In this document: positions 1 to 6,820 of the stretch, piece after piece
Layout of the letters: each line of letters starts with the position of its first letter
Position numbering within the stretch: the stretch's first letter is position 1
Assembly (NCBI GenBank): GCA_020442505.1
Contig: JAGRJZ010000194.1
Location: 1-6,991, forward strand
Length of the DNA stretch: 6,991 nucleotides
Reading direction: 5' to 3'
From: Alphaproteobacteria bacterium
GTDB taxonomy: Bacteria; Pseudomonadota; Alphaproteobacteria; Micavibrionales; Micavibrionaceae
Made by a program: the position numbers and the translations under genes
The notes under the pieces: model-generated
Seen by the model: only the letters and a program-made list of their open reading frames with translations
Told to the model about the DNA's origin: nothing
The model's database searches: none

Positions 1-1213
1 CGCACCGCTCCAGCGTGCGGGCCAGGATATCCGCGCACATGGCCGCGATGGCGATCGGGCGGCCGCGCATGGAACCGGAATTGTCGATCAAAAGGCTGAC
101 AACCGTGTCCCGGAACGGAGTCTCGCTCTCCTGTTTATAGACCAGGCTTACGGTCGGGTTGGCTATAAAACGCGACAAGCGGGCCGTATCCAGAACGCCC
201 TCATCCAGATCGAATTGCCAGCTGCGCTGTTGCCGGGCCATTAATTTGCGCTGAAGTCGGTTGGCCAGACGGGTTATCATGCCTGAAAACTGCGCCAGTT
301 TTCGATCCAGAGTGGCGCGCAAGCGCTCCAGCTCTTCGGCGGTAGCAAGGTCTTCGGCCCGGACGATTTCATCGTATCTGGTGGTGTAAATCATATATCC
401 CTCGCCGCGACCTGCTTGAAAGCGGCTCTCATCACGTCCGCCCCCCTCCGGGTTTTGATCGGCCGCGGCCTCCCCCGATCTCTTTCGTTCTTCGGACTCT
501 TCAGGCCTGCCTGCGGAATCTTCTTTGCTCTCGGCATGAGACTTGGCCGCTTCACTTTCATTCGTCTCCGATTCCGGAGGGGGAGAAGGCGCGGTTTTTT
601 TCTCCTCCGCCGTCCCGGGTTCGTCGGACGGGGAATTGTCTTCCTCTCGAAACGTTTCCGGCTCACCGAGGGCTCCCTCCATCAATCCAAGCTGTTGGAG
701 GAGCGCCTGAGAAGCCTCGGCAAAGACGGCCTGATCCGTCAAAGACAAAGAAGAAAGAGACTCCCGCAGCTTTTCCAACAACGGGGCCCAAAGTGTCTCC
801 AGGCGGGCCGCAGAGGGCGGAATCTCTTCCCCCGTCAAGGCCAAACGCGCCAGGACGTACAGCGCCTCGGGGGTTGCGACATCCTCACGAGAGGATATCT
901 CTTCATAAGCGGCGCATCGCTCCGTCAACGCATCGTGGAGGTTGCGCGCCACGCCCTTCATGTTACGAAAACCAAGCGCTTCGCAGCGAGCTCGTTCCAG
1001 CGCCTCAAAACAGGCTTTGACGGTCAGGTCCATCGGAGCGTTCGTCCGCCCCAGACGTGGATCGTGATGACGCAAGTAAACCGCCCGGGCATCCGCTTTT
1101 CCGCGGGATTCGAGGTCTGCCGCCGTGGGATGGGCGTCCTTCGTCCGGCCCAGCGCGCGCAGGGCCGCCGCGGTGGCTGAGAGACGATCCCTATCTTTGT
1201 CCTCCTGCGTCAT
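1..1213 (-). CDS. cobT: Cobaltochelatase subunit CobT, 5' part (runs off left edge)
   Basis: CobT forms, with the AAA+ ATPase CobS and the large subunit CobN, the ATP-dependent complex that inserts cobalt into hydrogenobyrinate a,c-diamide in aerobic cobalamin synthesis; it is cytoplasmic. About 404 codons are visible, open to the left edge. An N-terminal helical domain (residues 1 to ~185) is followed by an acidic, Ser/Pro/Glu-rich linker (~185-272) typical of the family. A conserved block then starts at [11 protein letters not shown] (274) and includes [18 protein letters not shown] (~315-332). The von Willebrand A domain begins near 370 with the metal-site motif DNSGSM (377-382; D377, S379, S381). 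The missing part is the rest of the VWA domain. ATG 1213 is the only good start: an in-frame stop lies about 75 bases upstream with no other ATG between, and the ribosome site is weak (GGTAAG). cobS, usually adjacent, is not directly upstream. No frameshift is seen in the visible part. Confidence 0.93.
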   Translation of the reverse strand, partial: MTQEDKDRDRLSATAAALRALGRTKDAHPTAADLESRGKADARAVYLRHHDPRLGRTNAPMDLTVKACFEALERARCEALGFRNMKGVARNLHDALTERCAAYEEISSREDVATPEALYVLARLALTGEEIPPSAARLETLWAPLLEKLRESLSSLSLTDQAVFAEASQALLQQLGLMEGALGEPETFREEDNSPSDEPGTAEEKKTAPSPPPESETNESEAAKSHAESKEDSAGRPEESEERKRSGEAAADQNPEGGGRDESRFQAGRGEGYMIYTTRYDEIVRAEDLATAEELERLRATLDRKLAQFSGMITRLANRLQRKLMARQQRSWQFDLDEGVLDTARLSRFIANPTVSLVYKQESETPFRDTVVSLLIDNSGSMRGRPIAIAAMCADILARTLERC

Positions 1214-1403
1214 AACACGCAGCTTACCGGAAAAGAAAAGCCGAAAGATAGACCTTTGTGCAAAGCCCCGTTTACGCTAAAGATACACAGGGACGGGAAC
1301 ACCCCCTATGGCTCCTACGGTCTGCACGACCACAAACAGGAGCCCTACGAGCCAATGCCAAAGGATCCGTCATGAATTGGATCATTCTTCTTTCAGGAGA
1401 CAC
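1214..1403. other. 190-bp gap between rppH and cobT
   Basis: This gap separates the rppH stop from the cobT start. I find no convincing sigma70 promoter for cobT: two TATCTT boxes lack a matching -35. I see no B12-riboswitch box and no hairpin followed by a T-run on the leftward strand. cobT may therefore be read through from rppH or use a promoter I cannot recognise. The gap contains one nested inverted repeat, listed separately. Confidence 0.6.
1310..1344. repeat. Nested inverted repeat in the rppH-cobT gap
   Basis: Arms GGCTCCT (1310-1316) and AGGAGCC (1338-1344) are perfectly complementary. Inside them GGTC (1319-1322) pairs with GACC (1328-1331) around a five-base loop. On either strand this could form a two-step hairpin of 7+4 bp. 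There is no T-run after it in either direction, so it is not a standard intrinsic terminator. It could act as an mRNA 3'-end stabiliser for the rppH operon, or as leader structure for cobT; both are inference. Confidence 0.4.
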
Positions 1404-1889
1404 CTAACGGGTGGATGGGTCCGCAATATCACGGAAGGCGTACATGATTTCCTCGTAAGTCGTACGTTTGAAGGAAACAATCCGGTTAAGCATCTCCGCA
1501 GGAGAAATCCATTCCCAGGACCGGAACTCCGGAAAGGTATGCGCGTAGATGTCGATATCCGAATCCTGTCCCGTAAATCGCGCGGCGACCCAGGTCTGCT
1601 CCTGCCCGCGATAGCGGCCGTTATACAGTTTGTGTTGGAGGAAATCCGGAAAATCGTACCGAAAGACCTTGTCGTGGATTCTGAGGATGTCGGCCTGATC
1701 GCTCCCGATTTCCTCGCGCATTTCGCGGAAGAAGGCGTCTTCCAGCGTTTCGCCTTCATCGATTCCGCCTTGCGGTAATTGCCAGGCGCCTTCGTGCTCC
1801 ATACGCTCACCGGCGAAAAGCTTCCCCTCGGCGTTGAAAAGGGCAATGCCGACGCAAGCCCGGTAGGGAAGAGCGGATAAATCGATCAT
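1404..1889 (-). CDS. rppH: RNA pyrophosphohydrolase RppH (Nudix family)
   Basis: RppH removes pyrophosphate from 5'-triphosphorylated RNA and so starts 5'-end-dependent mRNA decay; related alphaproteobacterial proteins also hydrolyse dinucleoside polyphosphates (IalA/NudH). The 161-residue length is usual for the family. The N-terminus has the typical YRACVGIALFNAEGKLFAGER, leading into WQLPQGGIDEGE. The Nudix box runs from G41 to S63, with E47 and the R55-E56-x-x-E59-E60 metal-binding core all present. The last position is Ser instead of the usual hydrophobic residue, which is minor. The C-terminal EFRSWEWISPAEML is also typical. Start ATG 1889 overlaps the upstream gene's stop (ATGA), with AGGAGG about 12 bases upstream. 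This is the last gene of the rsfS-to-rppH string. Confidence 0.93.
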   Translation of the reverse strand: MIDLSALPYRACVGIALFNAEGKLFAGERMEHEGAWQLPQGGIDEGETLEDAFFREMREEIGSDQADILRIHDKVFRYDFPDFLQHKLYNGRYRGQEQTWVAARFTGQDSDIDIYAHTFPEFRSWEWISPAEMLNRIVSFKRTTYEEIMYAFRDIADPSTR

Positions 1890-3013
1890 GGGTGTGCTAG
1901 TCCTCCTGCGGCCTGGGTCGATAGGGGCGCCAGAACAAACCCCTTCGCGGGCAGGGTTTGTATCCAGGCCAGAATTTCGTGGTAGCTGACGGGCAGGGGG
2001 CGAATTAAACCCGTCGCCTGTCCCTTGTCCCGAGCGGTTTGCTCCAGAACGGCGAGCGCGGCGCGTATGGAGTCTTTGTCCGCTTGCGCATCAAGAGGAA
2101 CGTCGATCGTCGCATAAGGGGCGTGCATGCCCTCCGCAATATGGGCGACTTGGGCGGCCGGTGCGCGGGAAGTGTCCAGAAAACCAAGGCCTCGCCGGAA
2201 AACATTGCCCAGCAACGGACGCACGTCGTCGGGCTCATTCATAAAGCTGGCATCGGCGGGGCTTGCCAGACCGATATAGCCTTGTACGCGGCTCATGGCG
2301 CGAGCGGCGCGCTGGATGTTTTCCTGCTCGGGCAGACCAATCAACGCCGCGAAGGGGCCCGGATCGTCGCGCGGATAGTCCGTAGTCTCCATCGGCAGGG
2401 TCAGCCAGATTTCATGCCCGCGGCGCCTGGATTCCGAGGCCCACAGCGAAAGGTCGTCGGCGTAGGGAGAGAGGATAAACCCGATCTCCGGCGGCATTGT
2501 CCGTAGCGCCGATTCCGTGGCCACGGCGGACAGACCCAAATCCGCGATGAGGATGGATATGACCGGTTTTCCGTTCGCCATCGCGGGATTGAAAGGCGTC
2601 CGAAAAGCCTCGAAAACGGACATATGATCCTTTGCCCGGATCACAGGCAAAAGGCCTTCGGGCGTTTTCTCGTATAGCCCGGCTAAATCGCCCGCCGGCA
2701 GATCGTGGTCCGTCCGGGCCGTTTGGTCGGAATGGGAGGAATCGCGATGGGCGCCGATGGCCGGAGAGGGCGACTCATGCGCCTCCGTCCCTGGATGATC
2801 CTGTCCGTAGGGCGCGAGAGCCAATTGCGGTCTCCCCCCCTTGATCACCGCCGTTTGAGAGGGCAAGGAGGCCTCGATCGTCCGGCGGGTATTATCCCCC
2901 TGTAAAAACAGCCAGACAAAGATCAAAAGATAGAGTGCGCCGACAACGGCCAGCCCGCGGAAAAAGGCCTTTTGCGGAAAGCTTTCCTTTATCTGCGAAA
3001 GCGAAAGCGTCAT
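1886..3013 (-). CDS. Divergent polysaccharide deacetylase family protein (YibQ/DUF610-like), membrane-anchored
   Basis: The protein has 375 residues: a short cytoplasmic N-terminus, one membrane segment (~20-38, GLAVVGALYLLIFVWLFLQG), a low-complexity His/Ser/Asp-rich linker (~60-110), then a periplasmic domain (~149-365). The domain begins with a beta strand ending in ISILIADLGLS (152-162). It continues with LTLPMETTDYPRDDPGP (204-220), matching the lPlE...dPGP signature of the family, and RRGLGFLDT (273-281). Family members sit beside envC and ctpA in many proteobacteria and are presumed to act on envelope glycans; their substrate is not established. The stretch around 245-257 (GYIGLASPADASF) departs from the NHMGS-like motif I expect there, so metal-dependent activity is doubtful. 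ATG 3013 overlaps the ctpA stop by four bases and its own stop overlaps the rppH start, so translation is probably coupled. Confidence 0.85.
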   Translation of the reverse strand: MTLSLSQIKESFPQKAFFRGLAVVGALYLLIFVWLFLQGDNTRRTIEASLPSQTAVIKGGRPQLALAPYGQDHPGTEAHESPSPAIGAHRDSSHSDQTARTDHDLPAGDLAGLYEKTPEGLLPVIRAKDHMSVFEAFRTPFNPAMANGKPVISILIADLGLSAVATESALRTMPPEIGFILSPYADDLSLWASESRRRGHEIWLTLPMETTDYPRDDPGPFAALIGLPEQENIQRAARAMSRVQGYIGLASPADASFMNEPDDVRPLLGNVFRRGLGFLDTSRAPAAQVAHIAEGMHAPYATIDVPLDAQADKDSIRAALAVLEQTARDKGQATGLIRPLPVSYHEILAWIQTLPAKGFVLAPLSTQAAGGLAHP

Positions 3014-4449
3014 GGCGCGGGGGTTCCTTCCGACGGTTGTGCCGCAGAGTCGCTTTCTTTTAGGGCTTTCATTCGTTCGCCATATACCGAAACGCCCTCC
3101 AAAAGGTCGATCGCGCGGGAAAGCTGATAGTCCTCGACCCTCTTATCCCCGGATTCTCCTTTGGCGTCTTTATCGCTCTTATCGGCACGAGATTCGTCTT
3201 CGGCGGCGTCCTGTTTTGCCGCTTTATCCTTTTTGCCGGATTCCTGAGGGTTCTCAAGCGCGCCGCGCAAATCCGATTCCCGATAGCCGTTGACTTTGAA
3301 CGGCTCGATCTTCGCCAGTTCCACGACGATGTCCGGCACGATCCCCTTGGCCTGAATCGAACGGCCGGAGGGGGTGTAGTAACGCGCGGTCGTCAGGCGC
3401 ATGGCCCCGTGTCCCGGCAGAGGAATCACCGTTTGAACCGATCCCTTGCCAAAGGTCTGGGTACCCAGGACGATCGCCCGTCGGTGGTCCTGAAGCGCAC
3501 CGGAGACGATCTCGGACGCCGAGGCCGAGCCGCCATTGACCAAAACCACGATCGGCTTGCCTTCGGCGATGTCGCCGGGAGTGGCATTGTCGCGTTTCGT
3601 GTCTTCCTGATGACGGCCGCGGGTCGAAACGATTTCTCCCTTGTCCAGAAACTCGTCTGAAACCGCGATGGCCTGGTCCAGCAAGCCTCCTGGATTGTTT
3701 CGGAGATCCACGACATAACCGATCAGATTCTCGCCCAGCGATTCCTTGATTTCTTTCACGGACTCGCGCAGGCCGGTGTCCGTGTTCTGGTTAAAGGTGG
3801 TAATTCGGATATACCCGACCGAGTCGTCCAAAATCTCATGGCGCACGGATCGGATCTTGATCACGTCCCGGACGATGGTGATTCTCAGCGGCTCGGCCGA
3901 GTCTTCCCGCCGGACCGTCAGGGTGATAGGTGCGCCGACCCGTCCGCGCATTTTATCGACGGCTTCGCTCAGCGTGAGGCCCATTACGGGCTCGTCGTCC
4001 AGGTGGGTAATATAGTCTCCGGCCTTCATACCTGCGTTAAAGGCCGGGGTGTCGTCGATCGGCGAGACGACCTTGACCAGCCCATCCTCCATCGTGACTT
4101 CGATCCCCAGCCCTCCGAATTCGCCACGTGTTTGTACCTGCATTTCACCGAAATCGTCTTCGTTCAGATAGGAGGAATGCGGGTCGAGGCTGACCAGCAT
4201 GCCGTTGATCGCATTTTCGATCAGCTCCTTATCCGCGACATCGTCGACATATTGTTCCCGCACTCGTTCGAAAACGTCCCCGAAAAGGCTTAGCTGGCGA
4301 TAAGTGTCGTCCTGGTTCGGAGCGTTCTGGACGACCGGTTGCTCTCCCGCCATGCGGGGCTCGTCCTGTGCCGGGGCGGGCGAGGCGATCGCCAGAAGAG
4401 CCAGAAAGGGCACGAAGGTCCAGAAAACGGATTGTAGGGGAAAGCGCAT
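3010..4449 (-). CDS. ctpA: Periplasmic C-terminal processing protease, S41 family
   Basis: Serine protease of the CtpA/Tsp type, exported to the periplasm, where family members trim or degrade envelope proteins, including peptidoglycan hydrolases. Numbering from the in-frame GTG at 4467 (485 residues): signal peptide with cleavage after APA (33), helical region ~52-100, PDZ domain ~105-190, then the S41 catalytic core. VVDLRNNPGGLLDQA (252-266) is the classic motif; catalytic S316 lies in GGSASASEI and K341 in TFGKGSVQT, 25 residues apart as in E. coli Tsp. A Lys/Asp/Glu-rich low-complexity tail (~410-443) precedes a last helix. I prefer ATG 4449 (479 residues) over GTG 4467 because AAGGA sits 8 bases before it and the signal peptide stays intact. 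The envC stop lies 31 bases upstream of this ATG. It pairs naturally with EnvC, but no direct partner can be read from sequence. Confidence 0.93.
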   Translation of the reverse strand: MRFPLQSVFWTFVPFLALLAIASPAPAQDEPRMAGEQPVVQNAPNQDDTYRQLSLFGDVFERVREQYVDDVADKELIENAINGMLVSLDPHSSYLNEDDFGEMQVQTRGEFGGLGIEVTMEDGLVKVVSPIDDTPAFNAGMKAGDYITHLDDEPVMGLTLSEAVDKMRGRVGAPITLTVRREDSAEPLRITIVRDVIKIRSVRHEILDDSVGYIRITTFNQNTDTGLRESVKEIKESLGENLIGYVVDLRNNPGGLLDQAIAVSDEFLDKGEIVSTRGRHQEDTKRDNATPGDIAEGKPIVVLVNGGSASASEIVSGALQDHRRAIVLGTQTFGKGSVQTVIPLPGHGAMRLTTARYYTPSGRSIQAKGIVPDIVVELAKIEPFKVNGYRESDLRGALENPQESGKKDKAAKQDAAEDESRADKSDKDAKGESGDKRVEDYQLSRAIDLLEGVSVYGERMKALKESDSAAQPSEGTPAP

Positions 4450-4480
4450 CACCGGGTTCCTTGTCACGAAGATATTTATG

Positions 4481-5653
4481 TCACTTTTTCAATTCAGAGA
4501 ATTTCTGCGACGGGTCGACGGGGTGCCCCTGACGCCGCAGTTCGTAATATAACGCGGGAGATCCGCGAGGAGAAGAAGAAGCTGGCATTTTTCCCAAAGG
4601 TTCTCCGGACGAGACGCTTTCTCCCACGGCGACGCTGATTTCGTCAAGCCCCGCGATCAGGCTGTGGTAAGTATCACGGTGTTCCAGAATGACCATTTGT
4701 CCATAGTTCTTAAACATCCCGGCAAATCGAACAACTCCGCCCATTGGCGCGGTAACCAAAGCCCCCGGTGCCGTTTTGATATGAATCCCCATGCTTTTCG
4801 CGCCGATGGAATCGGCCTGGCCGTAGCCGACAGCCACGATTCCCGGCACGGGCAGGCGAGAGCCACCATCTGCAGGAATCACGACCCGCGCGGTTTTTTC
4901 ACGCTCCCGGGATTCGGCTTCCAGACGGGCGATGAACTCTTTCAGATTTTGCGCTTCGCGGGACAGGCGTTCGATCGCCTGTTTTTTGTGGGTAAGATCC
5001 GTTTGCGTCCGGGCATAGAGATCCTGACGGGTTCGGAGCAAAGTCTGCATGCGTTTTTCTTTCGCAGCCAGGCTATCATGCGTTTCCGTTTCGCGCGTGC
5101 GCGCGTCTTTTAAATCCGTTTCGAGAACGTCAAGACGCGTCAGATCAGCCGAAAAACCGGCCGCACGATCTTGCAACGCCGGCAGAGAATCTTCCAAAAG
5201 CATTGCGCCGCGGGCTGTCTCGAGAGGAGCGCCGGGACGCGCCAGAACGGCCTCCGGCGGCAAACGTCCCAGACGCGTCAGGGCCAGGATCATATCCGCC
5301 ATAGCGGCATAGTCCTTTTCGATTTTGTCGGATAAAAGCGCTTTTTCGTCTTCGAGTGCAGCAATTTTCTGGTTCAAATGCGCCAGAGCAGATTCGTTCT
5401 CCTGAATCGAACGAGCCAGTTTAACCAGATCCGTTTTGGTTTGCTTGAGAGTCAAATCGGTGTCTTTTAATGTTTGTTCCAGCGCGCTTTTGCGGTCTTT
5501 TTCAGATTCTATCCGTTTTTCCAGGACATCCAGCGTTTCGGCCTTGCGGGCCGGCAAGGGCGGCGTTTGCGCGTAAACCAGGCCGGAAAACGGTAACAGA
5601 ACGATCCAAAAAAGAAAAAAACGGCAGCACGCAAACATGGCCGTTTTTAACAC
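4481..5653 (-). CDS. envC: Murein hydrolase activator EnvC-like, degenerate LytM domain
   Basis: EnvC-type proteins are recruited to the septum by FtsEX and activate periplasmic amidases that split daughter-cell peptidoglycan. Layout over 390 residues: signal peptide 1-28 (cleavage VYA/Q), long coiled coil in two runs (~38-125 and ~165-255) with a Pro-rich break between, then a LytM/M23 domain (~265-385). The LytM metal site is lost: the HxxxD position reads SMGIH (287-291), the first HxH region reads TYHSLIAGL (328-336), and the last motif is LYYELRRQGHPVDP (368-381), close to LYFEIRRQGQAVNP in E. coli EnvC. That pattern fits an amidase activator, not an enzyme. The listed start is GTG 5653, four bases after the rlmH stop; ATG 5638 would also give an intact signal peptide and cannot be excluded. 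Confidence 0.9.
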   Translation of the reverse strand: MLKTAMFACCRFFLFWIVLLPFSGLVYAQTPPLPARKAETLDVLEKRIESEKDRKSALEQTLKDTDLTLKQTKTDLVKLARSIQENESALAHLNQKIAALEDEKALLSDKIEKDYAAMADMILALTRLGRLPPEAVLARPGAPLETARGAMLLEDSLPALQDRAAGFSADLTRLDVLETDLKDARTRETETHDSLAAKEKRMQTLLRTRQDLYARTQTDLTHKKQAIERLSREAQNLKEFIARLEAESREREKTARVVIPADGGSRLPVPGIVAVGYGQADSIGAKSMGIHIKTAPGALVTAPMGGVVRFAGMFKNYGQMVILEHRDTYHSLIAGLDEISVAVGESVSSGEPLGKMPASSSPRGSPALYYELRRQGHPVDPSQKFSELKK

Positions 5654-5657
5654 GAAC

Positions 5658-6098
5658 TTATTCCCGGTGATAGGGGTGGCCGGTGATAATCTGGCGCGCG
5701 CGATAAATCTGCTCGGCCAGCATCACCCGGGCGAGCATATGCGGCCATGTCTGCGCGCCGAAGGACAAAAGACAATCGGCTTTTTGGCGCAAGGAATCGG
5801 ACAGGCCGTCCGCGCCGCCGACCAAAAACTGGAACCGGCCGGTTCCTTGGGCGCAAAGCGTTTCGATTTTTTTCGCAAAGGCTTGGCTTGTCAGAGTTTT
5901 CCCCCGCTCGTCGAGAACGAACAAAAACGCGCGCGAATCTATTTTTTCGAGGATTTTAAGTTCCTCTTCGGCGGCTTTGCGCGGAACGATCTCGTGTAAG
6001 GTCAGGGCCGGTCCAAGCCGGGCCGCATATTCTTGCCACAGGGGGGAAAACGGGCCATCCTTCATACGGCCGACGGCGATAATTTCGGCGGCGAACAT
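5658..6098 (-). CDS. rlmH: 23S rRNA (pseudouridine-1915-N3)-methyltransferase RlmH
   Basis: RlmH is a small SPOUT-fold enzyme that methylates N3 of pseudouridine 1915 in helix 69 of 23S rRNA on assembled 70S ribosomes, using S-adenosylmethionine. The 146 residues match the family's usual length (~155). The knot motifs are all present: LDERGK (62-67), FLVGGADGL (91-99), and the C-terminal block LSFGAQTWPHMLARVMLAEQ (111-130) running on to IYRARQIITGHPYHR (131-145), the family's most conserved part. ATG 6098 lies 15 bases after the rsfS stop, with purine-rich AGGGCAAGAGA ahead of it. Linkage to rsfS is widespread in bacteria. No oddities in sequence. Confidence 0.96.
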   Translation of the reverse strand: MFAAEIIAVGRMKDGPFSPLWQEYAARLGPALTLHEIVPRKAAEEELKILEKIDSRAFLFVLDERGKTLTSQAFAKKIETLCAQGTGRFQFLVGGADGLSDSLRQKADCLLSFGAQTWPHMLARVMLAEQIYRARQIITGHPYHRE

Positions 6099-6113
6099 TT
6101 GTCTCTTGCCCTG

Positions 6114-6485
6114 CTATGCGGAGGAAGACATCCCGGCTTCGCTCTCGCTCGTCGTTATCACGACGGGAATGCGCCACATTTTCTCGATATTATAGAACTC
6201 CCGGACCTCCGGGCGGAACAGGTGGACGATCACGTCTCCGGCATCGACGATGACCCAGTTTCCCTGGTCTTCTCCTTCCATACGGATCCCGCGGCAACCA
6301 GCCTCCTTCAAACGGTCGGTCAGTTTCTGCGCCATGGCAGAGACCTGCCGGGAGGACGTCCCCGAAGCGACGATCATATAATCGGCCAGGCTGCTCTGGC
6401 CGCGCAGGTCGATTGCCTCTATATCCTGGGCCTTGTCGCCGTCCAGCGACTCGGTAATCAGGGTTTTCAACGCGTCCGGGTCCAA
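6114..6485 (-). CDS. rsfS: Ribosomal silencing factor RsfS
   Basis: RsfS binds ribosomal protein uL14 and blocks 30S-50S joining, dampening translation in stationary phase or starvation. The family core is clear: DIEAIDLRGQSSLADYMIVA, the WVIVDAGDVIVHLFRPEVRE run and FYNIEKMW. The start is uncertain. The longest frame opens at TTG 6599 (161 residues, AAGGA five bases ahead), but it would translate through a strong terminator-like hairpin (6551-6590). Two starts lie beyond the hairpin: ATT 6518, nine bases after AAAGGAG, and TTG 6485, four bases after the Shine-Dalgarno-like AGGGGG. I list TTG 6485 because it gives 123 residues, normal for RsfS, and avoids the hairpin; ATT would be a rare, regulated start codon of the infC kind. 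nadD, the usual upstream partner, is absent. Confidence 0.93.
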   Translation of the reverse strand: MDPDALKTLITESLDGDKAQDIEAIDLRGQSSLADYMIVASGTSSRQVSAMAQKLTDRLKEAGCRGIRMEGEDQGNWVIVDAGDVIVHLFRPEVREFYNIEKMWRIPVVITTSESEAGMSSSA

Positions 6486-6550
6486 CGGACCCCCTGTTTT
6501 ATGATGATGGTTTAAAATGGCTTTTCTCTCCTTTGTCAGGGGGTTAAGCA

Positions 6551-6590
6551 AAAACACAAAAAAGCGCCGCAGCCACCCCGGCCGAAGCGC
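6551..6590 (-). terminator. Intrinsic terminator-like hairpin in the rsfS leader
   Basis: On the leftward strand GCGCTTCGGCC (6590-6580) pairs with GGCTGCGGCGC (6574-6564): 10 of 11 positions pair, two of them G-U, with a five-base GGGGT loop. TTTTTTGTGTTTT follows directly. Stem, loop and T-run are those of a Rho-independent terminator. It sits downstream of a strong promoter and upstream of the better rsfS starts, so it would either end a short independent transcript or attenuate the whole operon. It is not explained by an upstream leftward gene, as the next gene, rph, is divergent. Confidence 0.65.
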
Positions 6591-6607
6591 GTTCTCCAAG
6601 CGTTTCC

Positions 6608-6673
6608 TTACGAAACAGACAATGTATCGTTAAACAGATGTTCAACGGAGGTGTAGCCTCCCTTTTCTTTCAT
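6608..6673 (-). CDS. Possible 21-codon small ORF / leader peptide
   Basis: ATG 6673 to TAA 6610-6608 encodes 21 residues beginning [14 protein letters not shown] and ending NDTLSVS. It begins about 22 bases after the predicted start of the strong leftward promoter and ends 17 bases before the terminator-like hairpin, so promoter, ORF and terminator form a compact unit. No Shine-Dalgarno is seen in the AT-rich 5' leader, which weakens the case for translation. There is no run of one amino acid as in classic amino-acid attenuators. I do not recognise the peptide. It could be a leader peptide, a small protein, or a chance frame inside a non-coding RNA. Confidence 0.3.
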   Translation of the reverse strand: MKEKGGYTSVEHLFNDTLSVS

Positions 6674-6701
6674 TTATTATAAAAAATAAACTCACACCTT
6701 C

Positions 6702-6730
6702 ATTATACGTGCTTTATGTTTCTGTGACAA
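6702..6730 (-). promoter_or_regulatory. Strong sigma70-type promoter for the rsfS operon/leader
   Basis: On the leftward strand TTGTCA (6730-6725) and a perfect TATAAT (6707-6702) are 17 bases apart: 11 of 12 consensus positions with ideal spacing. The transcript should start near 6695. A second TATAAT (6681-6676) has no good -35 and is probably incidental to the AT-rich leader. Confidence 0.7.
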
Positions 6731-6792
6731 GTTCCTGCCAATTATTCAGGGTTTTTCTATCGACCGACCAAGAAGATAATGCACCGGATAAA

Positions 6793-6820
6793 TTGACATT
6801 TTCGACACAGCTTTTAGAGT
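6793..6820 (+). promoter_or_regulatory. Promoter for rph
   Basis: A perfect -35 TTGACA (6793-6798) is followed after 16 bases by TAGAGT (6815-6820), which matches the -10 consensus at four of six positions. It points toward rph, giving a leader of about 30 bases. The -10 is overlapped by the inverted repeat listed separately. Confidence 0.55.

Larger units (their letters stand above)
6551..6695 (-). ncRNA. Candidate ~145-nt leader or small RNA upstream of rsfS
   Basis: This is the predicted transcript from the start of the strong leftward promoter (about 6695) to the end of the T-run (about 6551). Besides the terminator it holds a GGAGG/CCTCC hairpin with loop CTACA (6645-6659), a GTTTC/GAAAC hairpin (about 6602-6616) with AAGG near its loop, and a 5' AGGTGT that could pair with ACACCT (6647-6652) as a competing structure. 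I do not recognise it as SRP RNA, tmRNA or RNase P RNA; the SRP RNA signature is absent. It may be a stand-alone RNA, or the 5' leader of the rsfS operon. Confidence 0.35.

Noticed and set aside
391..666. Leftward 91-codon frame, Arg/Lys/Pro-rich
   Set aside because: It is a shifted reading of the cobT acidic linker; the cobT frame runs unbroken through it.
416..1180. Rightward 254-codon open frame
   Set aside because: It lies wholly opposite cobT and its translation is Arg-rich with no recognisable domain. The cobT reading is clearly the real one.
1214..1403. Possible cobalamin riboswitch upstream of cobT
   Set aside because: The gap is short, I could not find the B12-box core, and no matching architecture was visible.
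1308..1778. Rightward 156-codon frame opposite rppH
   Set aside because: It is the antisense shadow of rppH, whose Nudix box is intact. No protein family is recognisable in it.
4664..5113. Rightward 149-codon frame opposite envC
   Set aside because: Antisense shadow of the envC coiled-coil and LytM region with no start signal.
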